Origin: an uncultured Alphaproteobacteria bacterium
GTDB taxonomy: Bacteria; Pseudomonadota; Alphaproteobacteria; RUG11792
Length of the DNA stretch: 31,195 nucleotides
Direction: 5' to 3'
Assembly: GCA_958448685.1 (NCBI GenBank)
Contig: CAUDEV010000003.1
Location: 1 to 31,195 of the forward strand
Below the pieces are notes generated by a model. That model searched no databases. It was not told where the DNA came from and saw nothing but the letters and a program-made list of their open reading frames with translations. Below, in pieces: positions 15,974-24,315 of this stretch (within the stretch, counting starts at the first letter, position 1; every line of letters starts with the position of its first letter). The translations under genes and the position numbers were made by a program.

Positions 15974-17056
15974 TTAGAATCTAATACCAAAATAAATGTT
16001 AGGATTGTTTTTATGAAGGGCTATAAGTCCTTTGATTTTTATTTTATTCCCATTTAGATTAAAAAATGAAATAGTGTGCTTGTTTTTCAGAGCATCAGCA
16101 AGAACTATGGCCCCTTCGTCTTCTATTTGATTATTTCCTAAATCAAACCAGGTAATAGTTTGATTGTTTTCCAGAGCCTTAGCAAGAGCTTTAGCTCCAG
16201 CGTCTCCTATTCCATTACCAAATAGACTAACCTTGGTAATGGTTGGATGTTTTTCCAGAGCATCAGCAAGTGCACTAGCTCCAACGTCTCCTATTCCATT
16301 ACTAGATAGATTAAACTATTGGTAATAGTTGGATGTTTTTTCAGAGCATCAGCAAGTGCACTAGCTCCAACGTCTCCTATTCCATTACTAGATAGATTAA
16401 ACTATTGGTAATAGTTGGATGTTTTTTCAGAGCATCAGCAAGTGCACTAGCTCCAACGTCTCCTATTTGATTATGCCATAGATTAACCTCGGTAATAGTT
16501 GGATGTTTTTTCAGAGTATCAGCAAGTGCACTAGCTCCGACGTCTCCTATTCGATTACTAGATAGATCAAAATCGGTAATATTTTGATTGGCTTTCAGAG
16601 CATCAGCAAGAACTATGGCCCCTTTGTCTCCTATTTGATTATAATCTAGAACAACACTGGTAATAGTGTGATTGTTTTTCAGAACCTCAACAAGGGTTTT
16701 AACGTCTTCGTCACCAAAATTATACCTCTTATACTCAAAGTAGTAATACCATGGCTTTTTAGAAAGTCAATAAGTATTCCAATCTCGAATTCCCCTAGGA
16801 TAGGAATCCTATCATAAATATAATCTAAACTCAAGTAACCCTGAGTATCTGTCGACAATTCTTCTTCTAAATACTCTCGAAATTCTTCAGTATCGGCTTG
16901 TTGATTAGGTGTTAGTGCTGGCGCTGCAGCTTCGGCTTGTGGAACTGGATGTGGTAATTCACTTGCCATAGAAGCTGGTGCTGCTTGCATCGATGCACTA
17001 ACTTCTATACTTCCTAGCATGGAAAGCATACTTATTCCAATTAAAAATTTTTTCAT
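15974..17056 (-). pseudogene. Frameshifted secreted leucine-rich-repeat protein
   Basis: The intact 5' part encodes 125 residues: a signal peptide (MKKFLIGISMLSMLGSIEVSA), a Pro/Ala-rich linker and a helical region, ending at TGA 16679-16681. The following sequence still encodes at least eight 28-residue repeats of the ribonuclease-inhibitor LRR type (pattern TITEVNLWHNQIGDVGASALAD then ALKKHP, read in parts) but in shifted frames. The lesions are a one-base loss near 16720 and a two-base gain in each of two repeat units (16235-16320 and 16321-16406). They sum to +3, so the last segment, ending TAA at 15974, is back in the starting frame. A good ribosome-binding site (AGGAG, minus, 17068-17064) and a terminator remain. 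Proteins of this kind are common host-facing effectors in intracellular bacteria; that role is inference. A sequencing error cannot be excluded for the single-base loss. Confidence 0.85.
16067..16742 (-). repeat. Tandem LRR array, 84-bp units with two 86-bp units
   Basis: Units begin (plus strand GGTAATAG-like word) at 16067, 16151, 16235, 16321, 16407, 16491, 16575 and 16659. All spacings are 84 bp (28 codons) except 16235-16320 and 16321-16406, which are 86 bp and differ from each other at only about two positions. Both carry the same 2-nt gain (ACTATT in place of CCTC/CCTT just before the unit boundary). The pattern indicates that one unit gained two bases and was then duplicated. Confidence 0.92.
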
Positions 17057-17160
17057 AGTCCTTCTCCTGTAAAATACAATATACCTTATACTTATAGTAT
17101 ATCAAAAAAAATAGATAAGTAAATATTTTTTTGCATTTACAAAATAAGCAATAAAAGTAT

Positions 17161-17458
17161 TAAGAAAAATCTTTAAAATTTTATGGGACTTTTTATTTTT
17201 TGACATAGAAGAAAGAGAAGAGATATACTGAAAATACAAGGGATATTCAGGCGCGCGATATGTAGTATCCTGAATATTTTACCACACATCGCGCGTTCGA
17301 AGAAAGTTAGCGGATTTTCAAATACAAGTTTTAGAAAATTAAAAACTAGTGCCCTTTATAATAAACTTTTCGCAAGAAAAGTTATAATATCAAACCGTTT
17401 TGAAAGCTATAGATGAAGTTGTTACTCTGCTATAGTATTCCAAAACATATTCAATTTA
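17161..17458 (-). repeat. Dispersed structured repeat, copy 2 (inverted)
   Basis: Reverse-complement copy of 8-293. Block L is 17364-17458 and block R 17161-17236; both have exactly the lengths seen in copy 1. The core (17237-17363) is unrelated in sequence to copy 1 but again rich in stems. The block L hairpin (17364-17371 with 17376-17383) is kept. In the repeat's own orientation the conserved module at 17520-17607 precedes block L by about 60 nt, the same order as in copy 3. Confidence 0.85.
17243..17295 (-). other. Two long stems in pseudoknot-type order within repeat copy 2
   Basis: Stem A is ATATTCAGG (17243-17251) with CCTGAATAT (17269-17277), 9 bp perfect. Stem B is CGCGCGATATGT (17252-17263) with ACACATCGCGCG (17284-17295), 12 positions with one mismatch that becomes a G-U wobble if the minus strand is the RNA. 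The arms lie in the order A, B, A', B'. They are therefore either an H-type pseudoknot or two alternative folds. The minus strand is the orientation equal to copy 1. Confidence 0.6.
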
Positions 17459-17519
17459 TCGCAACAGAAGTATTTCGAATGAAAGAGCGAAATAATGTTG
17501 ATTTTTAATAAAAAGAGTA

Positions 17520-17607
17520 ACTGCACGAAGCGTGAATTAGAAAGAAGACCTCACCGGCAAACGGCTGATGACACCGCAGGGGCACCTATAGCGCTTTCGG
17601 AAGACAT
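17520..17607 (-). repeat. Conserved 88-bp module, copy in repeat 2
   Basis: GC-richer than its surroundings and about 95 percent identical (about 85 of 89 positions) to the reverse complement of 30800-30888. A small stem CACG/CGTG (17524-17527 with 17531-17534 on the plus strand) is present. No ORF spans it. The sharp conservation of this module next to the much more diverged flank suggests it is the functional or recently mobile part of the repeat. Confidence 0.85.
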
Positions 17608-17649
17608 CGTGAATCAAGACATATAGATTGTGATATTGTTCAATAGATA

Positions 17650-18110
17650 AGAACAGAATACAAAACTTATGGAAAAGCGAAGATATAGGTAATTTTAAAA
17701 AGAGATTATGGCATAGAAATTAGTGAAAGTTCTGTAGGAAAAATCATAAAGAAACTTGGTATACCAAGGTTATTACCAAGCCCTAGATATAGGAAACACA
17801 GGAAGTTTACATCATATACAAGTGTCGTGAATTTAAGCTTTATTCTCAGATGAAAATTAGGAGAAAATATACAAATCGACTATATGGTAATAGCGTTAAA
17901 TAACTTTACATAGGCCATTTCCCATTAAAGTCTATACAAGTTGATGGATATAGTGAATTTATGAAAGATTTTGAAGTAATCTCACCAAAGATTAATGGAA
18001 ATGTGGAGCGAATGAATCGATTATTACAGAAGAATTTTTATATGAAACACTGGAGGTATTCATTAGGTGTATATTAACTCTATGCTGGGAGACTCTTGTC
18101 CCATATCTTA
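17650..18110 (+). pseudogene. Degraded integrase-type (rve, IS3/IS481-like) transposase
   Basis: Plus-strand frames give unmistakable but broken transposase text. There is a helix-turn-helix-like part (VILKRDYGIEISESSVGKII then KKLGIPRLLPSPRYRKHRKF), the start of the catalytic domain (LGENIQIDYMVIALNNF, with the first Asp), and the end (VISPKINGNVERMNRLLQ, with the ER motif holding the catalytic Glu). Stops and frame changes separate these parts, and the middle of the catalytic domain is missing, so it cannot be active. A close relative of its N-terminal part lies at 22330-22740. It begins just after the 17520-17607 module. Confidence 0.8.
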
Positions 18111-18136
18111 GAAGTAATACAAATTAACGAATATCA

Positions 18137-18165
18137 TTGAAATCTTGTTGATTGTGATATATAAT
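18137..18165 (+). promoter_or_regulatory. Strong promoter before tRNA-Arg
   Basis: TTGAAA (18137-18142), exactly 17 nt, then TATAAT (18160-18165), placing a start near 18172, some 8 nt before the tRNA. It probably also drives the thioredoxin-like gene and mrdA, since no other promoter is evident between them. Confidence 0.75.
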
Positions 18166-18179
18166 AAAAACTATAGAAT

Positions 18180-18256
18180 GCGCCCATAGCTCAATTGGAT
18201 AGAGCGTCAGACTACGGATCTGAAGGCTGAGAGTTCGAATCTTTCTGGGCGCGCCA
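18180..18256 (+). tRNA. tRNA-Arg (ACG anticodon)
   Basis: Complete cloverleaf: acceptor GCGCCCA pairs perfectly with TGGGCGC, the anticodon stem TCAGA/TCTGA encloses CTACGGA with anticodon ACG (read as ICG after deamination), the T loop is TTCGAAT, and the 3' CCA is encoded. It ends 21 nt before the next start codon and probably shares its transcript. Confidence 0.96.
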
Positions 18257-18277
18257 ATTAGTTTGGGAGATCAAAAA

Positions 18278-19231
18278 ATGCGTTTTGTCAGTTATTATGG
18301 ATTAATTTTAGGCCTAATTCCTTCTGTATTAAATGCTCAAATATATCAAGCTGCTCCAGGCACTGCATCCACATTTGCGACCCAAAACTTTTCTAGTCAA
18401 AACAATAATCAGATTCAGAATCAATTATCAGTAATTCCAAATGATAATATATTTCTCGAATATTATGCGAAACAGGGTGATGATTTCATGGCTTCTGTTT
18501 ATTATAATGAAACCAGCAAACTCGTGAAAAGAGACATAAGTTTTAATGATTTGAAAAAGACTGTAATAATTTTTTCTGGCGATTGGTGTCCATATTGTCA
18601 TAACTTCCTAACTAATTTTTCTCAATATATTAAAGATTTAAATTCAAAAGGAATAAAGATAATAATAGTGAATGTTCCATCAATAGATAAATTGAAAAAT
18701 TTCGTTACTCCAACAATTGATGACTATAACGAAGTAAAATCGAAACTTGAATCTTATGGGATTACTTTTTCTTCTATGACAAAGTTGGCAATCTTGGGAG
18801 AAAAGGCCACATTAGCAAGAAACGGAATTGAAGGATTGCCTGTTTTTATTGCAGTAAAAAATGGAAAGGAATATTTTCGAGGAGTTGGACAATCTGGAAT
18901 TTCTAAATTGCAACTTTCAAATCAAACAGTTTTAAAACAATTTTTAGAAATTTGGGATGAAAAAGTTGAACAACCAGATTCGGATAAAAAACCAACAAAA
19001 ATAACATCTCAGAAGAAAGAAAAAACAAATCACAAACAACAACATTCAAAAGCTTCCAAGATTAATAAAAAGAAAGCAAAAGAAACTAAGATAAAATCTA
19101 AAGTTGATATTTCGGCTTCAAAGAATGCTACAGAATTATTAAATAGTATGGAATGGACCGCCCAGAAATTAAATACTGAATATACATATAATCACAAGCA
19201 TACAAAAAACTGCGGTTGTAAACTGAAATAA
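18278..19231 (+). CDS. Secreted thioredoxin-like protein with CPYC motif
   Basis: 317 residues from ATG 18278, with GGGAGA (18265-18270) 7 nt upstream; the longer TTG 18263 reading is rejected. A signal peptide (MRFVSYYGLILGLIPSVLNA, likely cut before QIYQ) is followed by an Asn/Gln-rich linker. The thioredoxin-fold domain (about residues 93-225) has TVIIFSGDWCPYCHNF (C104, C107) and a GLPVFIAVKNG strand at the place of the cis-proline loop. The C-terminal third is a Lys-rich low-complexity segment ending in NHKHTKNCGCKLK, a His/Cys tail that could bind metal. Probably a periplasmic disulfide oxidoreductase; direction (oxidant or reductant) and partner are unknown. mrdA follows after 8 nt. 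Confidence 0.8.
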   Translation: MRFVSYYGLILGLIPSVLNAQIYQAAPGTASTFATQNFSSQNNNQIQNQLSVIPNDNIFLEYYAKQGDDFMASVYYNETSKLVKRDISFNDLKKTVIIFSGDWCPYCHNFLTNFSQYIKDLNSKGIKIIIVNVPSIDKLKNFVTPTIDDYNEVKSKLESYGITFSSMTKLAILGEKATLARNGIEGLPVFIAVKNGKEYFRGVGQSGISKLQLSNQTVLKQFLEIWDEKVEQPDSDKKPTKITSQKKEKTNHKQQHSKASKINKKKAKETKIKSKVDISASKNATELLNSMEWTAQKLNTEYTYNHKHTKNCGCKLK

Positions 19232-19239
19232 TCCAATGA

Positions 19240-21057
19240 ATGAATAATCGGCAAGATAAAAATATTTTTACTAGAAGAGTATTTATTTTTAGCTTGGTAA
19301 AAATATTTTTAGGTTTATTAATTTTATCTAGATTATCTTATTTACAAATTTTTAAATCCGCACATTATAAATTGCTTTCAGATAAAAACAGATTAGTTGC
19401 AAAACTAACACTTCCAAATAGAGGAAAGATCTTGGATTCAAATGGCCATTATATAGTTAAAAATAAATACACTTATTCAGCCTATTTAGATCTTCTCGAA
19501 ATTTCTGAAGAAAAAAGAGAAAAGATTATTAACTTAATAATAAAAGATAAAGATATTGAAGAAAGCATAAAAGACAACATAAATAACTTACCAAAAAGAA
19601 TAACAAAATCAAATCGATATATATTGCTACAAGAAGACTTAAGTTGGGATACGCTTGCTGGATATTATATTTCAGCGACAAAAGTTCCTGGAATCGTTAT
19701 TGAAAAGACACAAACTCGAGATTATTTATATTCGAAGGAATTTTCTCATGTTATAGGTTATACAGGATCTCCAACAAGAGATGATATAGCAAATTCTGAG
19801 AATAATGCTCTTACTCTTCCATTGGCTAAAATAGGAAAAACAGGATTTGAAAAGCAATATAATGATGACCTTTTTGGAAAATCAGGAATAAAGCATATAG
19901 AAGTTAATGCGAGAATGGAATTTGTAAGGGATATTGATAATATAGATTCTGTACCTGGAACAGATATAAACTTGACAATTAATCGCGATTTACAATTGGA
20001 AGTATATAAAATAATGTCAACCCAAGAAAGTGGATCATGTGTTGTTATGGATGTTCATACTGGAGCTATATTGGCATATGTTTCTTATCCTGGGTATGAT
20101 TTAAATATCTTCACAAAAAAAATAGATCCGAAAATGTTAAAAGAGCTTTATGAAAATCCATATAAACCAATGATTAACAAGGTGATTAACGGTTTGTATT
20201 CCCCTGGATCTGTTTTTAAAATGATAACAGCATTAACAGCTTTAAAAAAAGGTGTAATAAACAAGCATACAATGTTTGACTGTCAAGGGTTTTCAGAGTT
20301 AGGCAATCATAAATTTCATTGCTGGAAATGGAAATATGGAGGTCATGGTCCTATGAATTTGCAAAGTGCAATAGCTCAATCTTGTGATGTATATTTTTAT
20401 AATTTAGCAAGAGTACTTTCTCCTGATGACATTGCGAAAACAGCGAATGATTTTGGCTTAGGAATTCCAACAAATATTGATTTGCCTAATGAAAAATCAG
20501 GATTAATTCCAACAAAAAAATGGAAAAAAGATAAGAAAAAACAAAAATGGACACTAGGAGATTCATTTAATATGTCGATAGGTCAAGGATTTGTTTTATG
20601 CACTCCTCTTCAATTGGCTAAAATGATCTCCATACTTGTGAATGGCTTGAATCCTATAACTCCATATTTGCGAAAATCTAAAGAAGTAATAAATTCTGAA
20701 AGATTAAATTATAAATCTGAACATATTCAAATTATTCTTGATGGGATGTATGATGTTGTAAATTCATCTTATGGAACAGCTCGAAGATCAGCTATTGAAG
20801 ATGAAAACTTTGAATTTGGAGGAAAAACAGGAAGCTCTCAAGTTTTCAGAATAACAGAGAAATTAAGACGTGAAGGAAAAACTGTTTCTGATGATTATTG
20901 GAAAAAAGAACATGCAGTTTTTGTTGGATATGCTCCTACAGATGATCCGAAAATCGCAGTTTCTGTTCTAATTGAACATGGCGGAGGAGGATCTCATACA
21001 GCAGCTCCCATAGCTCGTGATGTGTTATTAGCAGCAAAAAAACATTTGTCACTTTGA
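19240..21057 (+). CDS. mrdA: Penicillin-binding protein 2 (peptidoglycan transpeptidase)
   Basis: Class B PBP of the elongation machinery (partner of RodA) that cross-links peptidoglycan for rod shape. The 605 residues have one N-terminal membrane anchor (VFIFSLVKIFLGLLILSRL, about 14-32), the dimerization domain with NRGKILDSNG, and the transpeptidase domain. Its catalytic set is complete: SVFK with Ser324, SCD at 381-383 (the SxN-equivalent, SxD being usual in PBP2), and KTG at 529-531 in FGGKTGSSQ. Length is typical (E. coli 633). Two overlapping ATG codons lie at 19236 and 19240; only 19240 is in frame. The ribosome-binding site is weak, so coupling to the upstream gene is plausible. No rodA lies downstream, where transposon debris begins. 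Confidence 0.92.
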   Translation: MNNRQDKNIFTRRVFIFSLVKIFLGLLILSRLSYLQIFKSAHYKLLSDKNRLVAKLTLPNRGKILDSNGHYIVKNKYTYSAYLDLLEISEEKREKIINLIIKDKDIEESIKDNINNLPKRITKSNRYILLQEDLSWDTLAGYYISATKVPGIVIEKTQTRDYLYSKEFSHVIGYTGSPTRDDIANSENNALTLPLAKIGKTGFEKQYNDDLFGKSGIKHIEVNARMEFVRDIDNIDSVPGTDINLTINRDLQLEVYKIMSTQESGSCVVMDVHTGAILAYVSYPGYDLNIFTKKIDPKMLKELYENPYKPMINKVINGLYSPGSVFKMITALTALKKGVINKHTMFDCQGFSELGNHKFHCWKWKYGGHGPMNLQSAIAQSCDVYFYNLARVLSPDDIAKTANDFGLGIPTNIDLPNEKSGLIPTKKWKKDKKKQKWTLGDSFNMSIGQGFVLCTPLQLAKMISILVNGLNPITPYLRKSKEVINSERLNYKSEHIQIILDGMYDVVNSSYGTARRSAIEDENFEFGGKTGSSQVFRITEKLRREGKTVSDDYWKKEHAVFVGYAPTDDPKIAVSVLIEHGGGGSHTAAPIARDVLLAAKKHLSL

Positions 21058-21059
21058 AA

Positions 21060-21640
21060 AATCTTTTTAGTGTAAAAGCAATATGTTTATTTAGCGTTTC
21101 CAAAAAATGAGATCATCCTTCGTTTCCCGGGATTTTAAGTCATTCATAACAGTCAGCCAATACTTCATACTTTCACTTCCTCCTATATGTAAACTTAACA
21201 CCTCTTTTTTCCACATTCATATATCCCTATGCAACTATAAATCGTGTATTTCTTTTCTGTATAATTCCATCTTTCTTTATCTTAAATATCATTCCAGTCA
21301 TAAACACAACCACATACACAAATTTCAGAGGCCTACTTTGCCAATTTTTCATATTACTTATAGCCCGGTTTGTTATATTCGAAATAGTCTATGCCGACAC
21401 ATTAAAACCATATAATTCCTGTGATGTTATCAGAGATATTTCTGGTATTCATTCCACAGCCATAAAAAGATATAATTTTATTTTATCACGAGGAACATTG
21501 AGTTTTAATGCTCCTTTATTTGTTTTTTCAGTTTTATCATAGGGATCCCATTACGATAGTTATCAGAGTCTTTATACCTCATATGGTTCCTCGTTTTCGC
21601 GATATTTTTCATATATATCTGCGATAAATTTTATGTTGTA
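21060..21640 (-). pseudogene. Degraded IS256-family (mutator) transposase
   Basis: Read on the minus strand in three frames this gives, in order, SDNYRNG, KGALKLNVPRDK, ISLITSQELYGFNVSA, ISNITNRAISNMKNWQSRPL, FVYVVVFMTGMIFKIKKDGI and VLSLHIGGSESMKYWLTVMN followed by DLKSR. This is the order and content of an IS256-type transposase from its N-terminal third to the region after the first catalytic Asp (which appears lost, MTG for the usual MDA). Stops and frameshifts are frequent, and the C-terminal part is missing at about 21060, just after mrdA. Dead element. The plus-strand ORF at 21107-21415 is a by-product of it. Confidence 0.85.
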
Positions 21641-22329
21641 GCATTTGTTTTAGTCCAATATTTTTTGTCATTGTCAAAAGGCGTAATTTTAATCTGCCTT
21701 TTGATATGGGGTTCTCTGTGCAGTTTCAATAGCTTTCTATTTAGAATTATGAACCTTCACGGGTTTTCCTTATGTCTTCTGAACTACTTAGATTTTATTC
21801 CCTTATTCGGATGCCTTTTGTAAGTCCTGTCCCAGAGTCTGAGGAACATATAATTATCCATTTTTGTGAAAATCCTGCTTGCGCGCGAGGTTTTATAATA
21901 ATTACTCTAACCAGCACAATTATCGGATTTAAACTATCGATTGATCTCCCCTGTGTTGCCGAGATTTTCTTCTTTACCGTTTGTGCGATGGATAATCCAT
22001 GTATATTTGACTTTTCTTACTTGGATTGACTAGCAGGACTTTCCGCTTTTTTGATACATCATTGGATAATGTCTGATATTAAAAACTTAGAAAATCGAAC
22101 CCTGTTGTCCTATCTTTCGATTTTTCAAGCGTGTGTATGATTTTCGTTTTGTTTTCCCGATCGATCTGCCATAACGGGTATTCAAATTGGACGTTTTTCT
22201 GATTTTCCAAGTTTTGGAATCCAAATACGTCTTATCCGTTTATATACATTTTGGCAAATCTAGGGAGTTTTCTGCGCCCATTTGTTGTGAATGAGTTAGC
22301 GTAAATTATAAAAAAAGACTTTATGCAGA
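21641..22329. other. Degenerate non-coding stretch, probably mobile-element debris
   Basis: About 690 nt lying between two transposase remnants. Only broken frames are seen. A plus-strand ORF (21772-22029, 85 codons) has no signal peptide, no motif and no good ribosome-binding site. The minus strand over the same part also gives an open but unrecognisable frame. I assign no gene. Confidence 0.5.
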
Positions 22330-22740
22330 TAAAATATCTACGCAAGAACATTTATGAACTATATTGCTCTATTTTCCAGAAAATATGAAATCTGAATTCA
22401 TAAAAAGAGCTGAAAGCTTGGTAAAATTATGGAAATTAATGCATAAACAAAAAGTTCTAATAGGGGCAATCAAGAGATTTTAGGTATAAATAGAACCACT
22501 TATTACCACAGAAAAAAGCAAATTCAAACTAGAATTATCAAAAGTAAAAGGCTTAAAACCTTCATAAATTAAGCTTTAATAAGGACATTTGGGATCCCAT
22601 AAGAACAATAAGAACTGAAAAAACTTATGGAAAATCGAAGATATATGTAATTTTAAGAAGGGATTATGGCTTAGAAATTAAAAAAAGTTCTGAGGGAAAA
22701 ATCCTCAATAAACTCAGTGTACCAATGTTATTATTGTATT
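22330..22740 (+). pseudogene. Second degraded integrase-type transposase, N-terminal part
   Basis: Plus-strand frames give EFIKRAESLVKLWKLMHKQK, then EILGINRTTYYHRKKQIQT in another frame, then RTEKTYGKSKIYVILRRDYG followed by LEIKKSSEGKILNKL. The last part matches the remnant at 17650-17830 closely at both DNA and protein level. It stops at a TAG near 22740 with no catalytic domain. Evidently two members of one IS family, both decayed. Confidence 0.78.
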
Positions 22741-22964
22741 AGTTCATAAAATATGAGATTTGAAAATAACATAATTTTCACTACATACAAAATAGGAAAT
22801 TTAACAAATAAGTCATACTATTTTTAGATATTTTGCATATTTTTATATAGTTTATTTTAAAATATGAAAAAGATATTTATTATTTAAATAAATAGATTTT
22901 ATATTGAAATATTTGGAAATAAATGTCAGTATAATAATAGAAAGATATAATATAGGAGGCAAAA

Positions 22965-24275
22965 ATGGTCAAGTTAAGAAAAATTTTGTTGACTGTTGTA
23001 TTAAGTATGCCAACAATAAAATCTGAAGAGGTTAATTTAATATTTCCGGAAACGTCTGATGAAAATTTGCAATTAATGCAATCATACCAAGCGCCTTTTG
23101 AAGAATTTGGAGAAGTAGGATTTTTTGCTGCAGATAAAAGGCTGCATTATACTATAAGTCAAGATATATTAGCTAATGAACAGTTTGATCGAATTAGGCA
23201 AGACGATAATATATTAGGTATTTTAAGGGAATTATCCAAAAATCACTGGATAGCCCTAAATAAACGCGAGTTTAGTATTGCTAAAAATATATCGAAAGAA
23301 ATGAAAACTATTTTATTAGGCAAATATGGACTTCGCCAAACTATCCTTCCTTTTGAAACTTCTCAAAAAATTATGGCTTTAAAATATAGATGTATCGAAC
23401 AAATCGAGATGTTATTACCGGAAGAATTATCCGTAATGCCTTCTGATTCTGAAGGATTATTTAGACAAAATGCAGAGGAATTTTCCGCAATGTATCAATT
23501 ATGTCGACAATTTACTAATACTCCATTTTTTCGCTCGGATATAAGCTATGATTTTATGCGAAGTTATGGAGTGACAACGAATCCTAGTGTTGTTATACCT
23601 ATATTGGAAGAAGGACATAGATTTTGCGATAATGTTTTTTCAGAAATACTAAAAGCATATCCACACCAAAATTACTTGCTTCAAACAGCTTATTCATTGA
23701 AAAAACAAAGCTATAATTCATATTTGAATTACATTTATCGTAATTTATTTGGAATAAAATATTCAAAATACAGAAGCACAGATAGAGGACAAACAAGTGG
23801 ATCAAGCCGAAGTACATGTATGTTTAATTCTGTGTTTTGCTATGATCTTGAAAAGCATAATATTTCATCAACAAAACTTGGATCTTTAGAAAAAGCACAG
23901 GATTATTTATCACATTTAGTCAGAATTTATTCGGGATATAGCGATAAATCTAAAAAAGAAATAGATATTTTAAATTGTATACAAAATCAAATTAGAATTT
24001 TGAAACAGAATCATGGATCAGATGCGATATATTCTTTTTGCTCTGAAATACAAGATGGCAAGCTATTTCCTGGATATATTTTTGATGCTTCAGTATTGGA
24101 AGTACAATGCCATTCATTAGCTGCTAATTTTGTAGTTTTTCCAAAAAGTGTTACTTATAGTTATGGCGATTGCCTGTTTTCGCATTATGGAACTGGTTAT
24201 TATGGGTCTGAAAATTTTCCGACTATTCCCGTAAGCTGTTCTTTGGGACATGCTCAATCACTTACATTAATATAA
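22965..24275 (+). CDS. Secreted cysteine-rich protein of unknown function
   Basis: A 436-residue ORF with a very good ribosome-binding site (AGGAGG, 22954-22959, 5 nt before ATG). The N-terminus MVKLRKILLTVVLSMPTIKS is a basic plus hydrophobic signal-peptide-like segment. The mature part has ten cysteines spread from about residue 140 to the C-terminus, an even number compatible with disulfides, and no further membrane segment. A Ser/Arg-rich loop (TDRGQTSGSSRSTC) lies near residue 275. I recognise no domain. A TATAAT at 22930-22935 may be its -10. It is followed at once by a strong bidirectional terminator and faces a second secreted protein gene. A role in host interaction is a guess from export and lack of known homologues. 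Confidence 0.8.
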   Translation: MVKLRKILLTVVLSMPTIKSEEVNLIFPETSDENLQLMQSYQAPFEEFGEVGFFAADKRLHYTISQDILANEQFDRIRQDDNILGILRELSKNHWIALNKREFSIAKNISKEMKTILLGKYGLRQTILPFETSQKIMALKYRCIEQIEMLLPEELSVMPSDSEGLFRQNAEEFSAMYQLCRQFTNTPFFRSDISYDFMRSYGVTTNPSVVIPILEEGHRFCDNVFSEILKAYPHQNYLLQTAYSLKKQSYNSYLNYIYRNLFGIKYSKYRSTDRGQTSGSSRSTCMFNSVFCYDLEKHNISSTKLGSLEKAQDYLSHLVRIYSGYSDKSKKEIDILNCIQNQIRILKQNHGSDAIYSFCSEIQDGKLFPGYIFDASVLEVQCHSLAANFVVFPKSVTYSYGDCLFSHYGTGYYGSENFPTIPVSCSLGHAQSLTLI

Positions 24276-24301
24276 AAAATGGAGGGAAATCCCTCCATTT
24301 T
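24276..24301. terminator. Bidirectional terminator between convergent genes
   Basis: A perfect 11-bp stem AAAATGGAGGG (24276-24286) with CCCTCCATTTT (24291-24301), loop AAAT. The A and T runs at both ends let it terminate both the plus-strand gene ending at 24275 and the minus-strand gene ending at 24316. Confidence 0.9.
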
Positions 24302-24315
24302 ACTTAATTCGAATC

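Noticed and set aside
16067..16742. Regularly spaced repeats that might be read as a CRISPR array
   Set aside because: The 84/86-bp units are contiguous, without spacers, and translate as 28-residue LRR units of a secreted protein.
16679..17056. The 125-codon minus-strand ORF as a complete small gene
   Set aside because: Its frame ends inside sequence that continues as LRR coding in a neighbouring frame, with a terminator only after 15974, so it is the 5' part of a frameshifted gene.
17520..17607. The 88-bp module as group II intron domain V
   Set aside because: The characteristic AGC-bulge-GAAA-tetraloop hairpin is not present, and no intron-encoded protein is nearby.
21107..21415. Plus-strand ORF of 102 codons
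   Set aside because: The opposite strand encodes recognisable IS256 transposase text; the plus frame has no motif or ribosome-binding site.
21772..22029. Plus-strand ORF of 85 codons
   Set aside because: No motif, no good ribosome-binding site, located within mobile-element debris; treated as chance.
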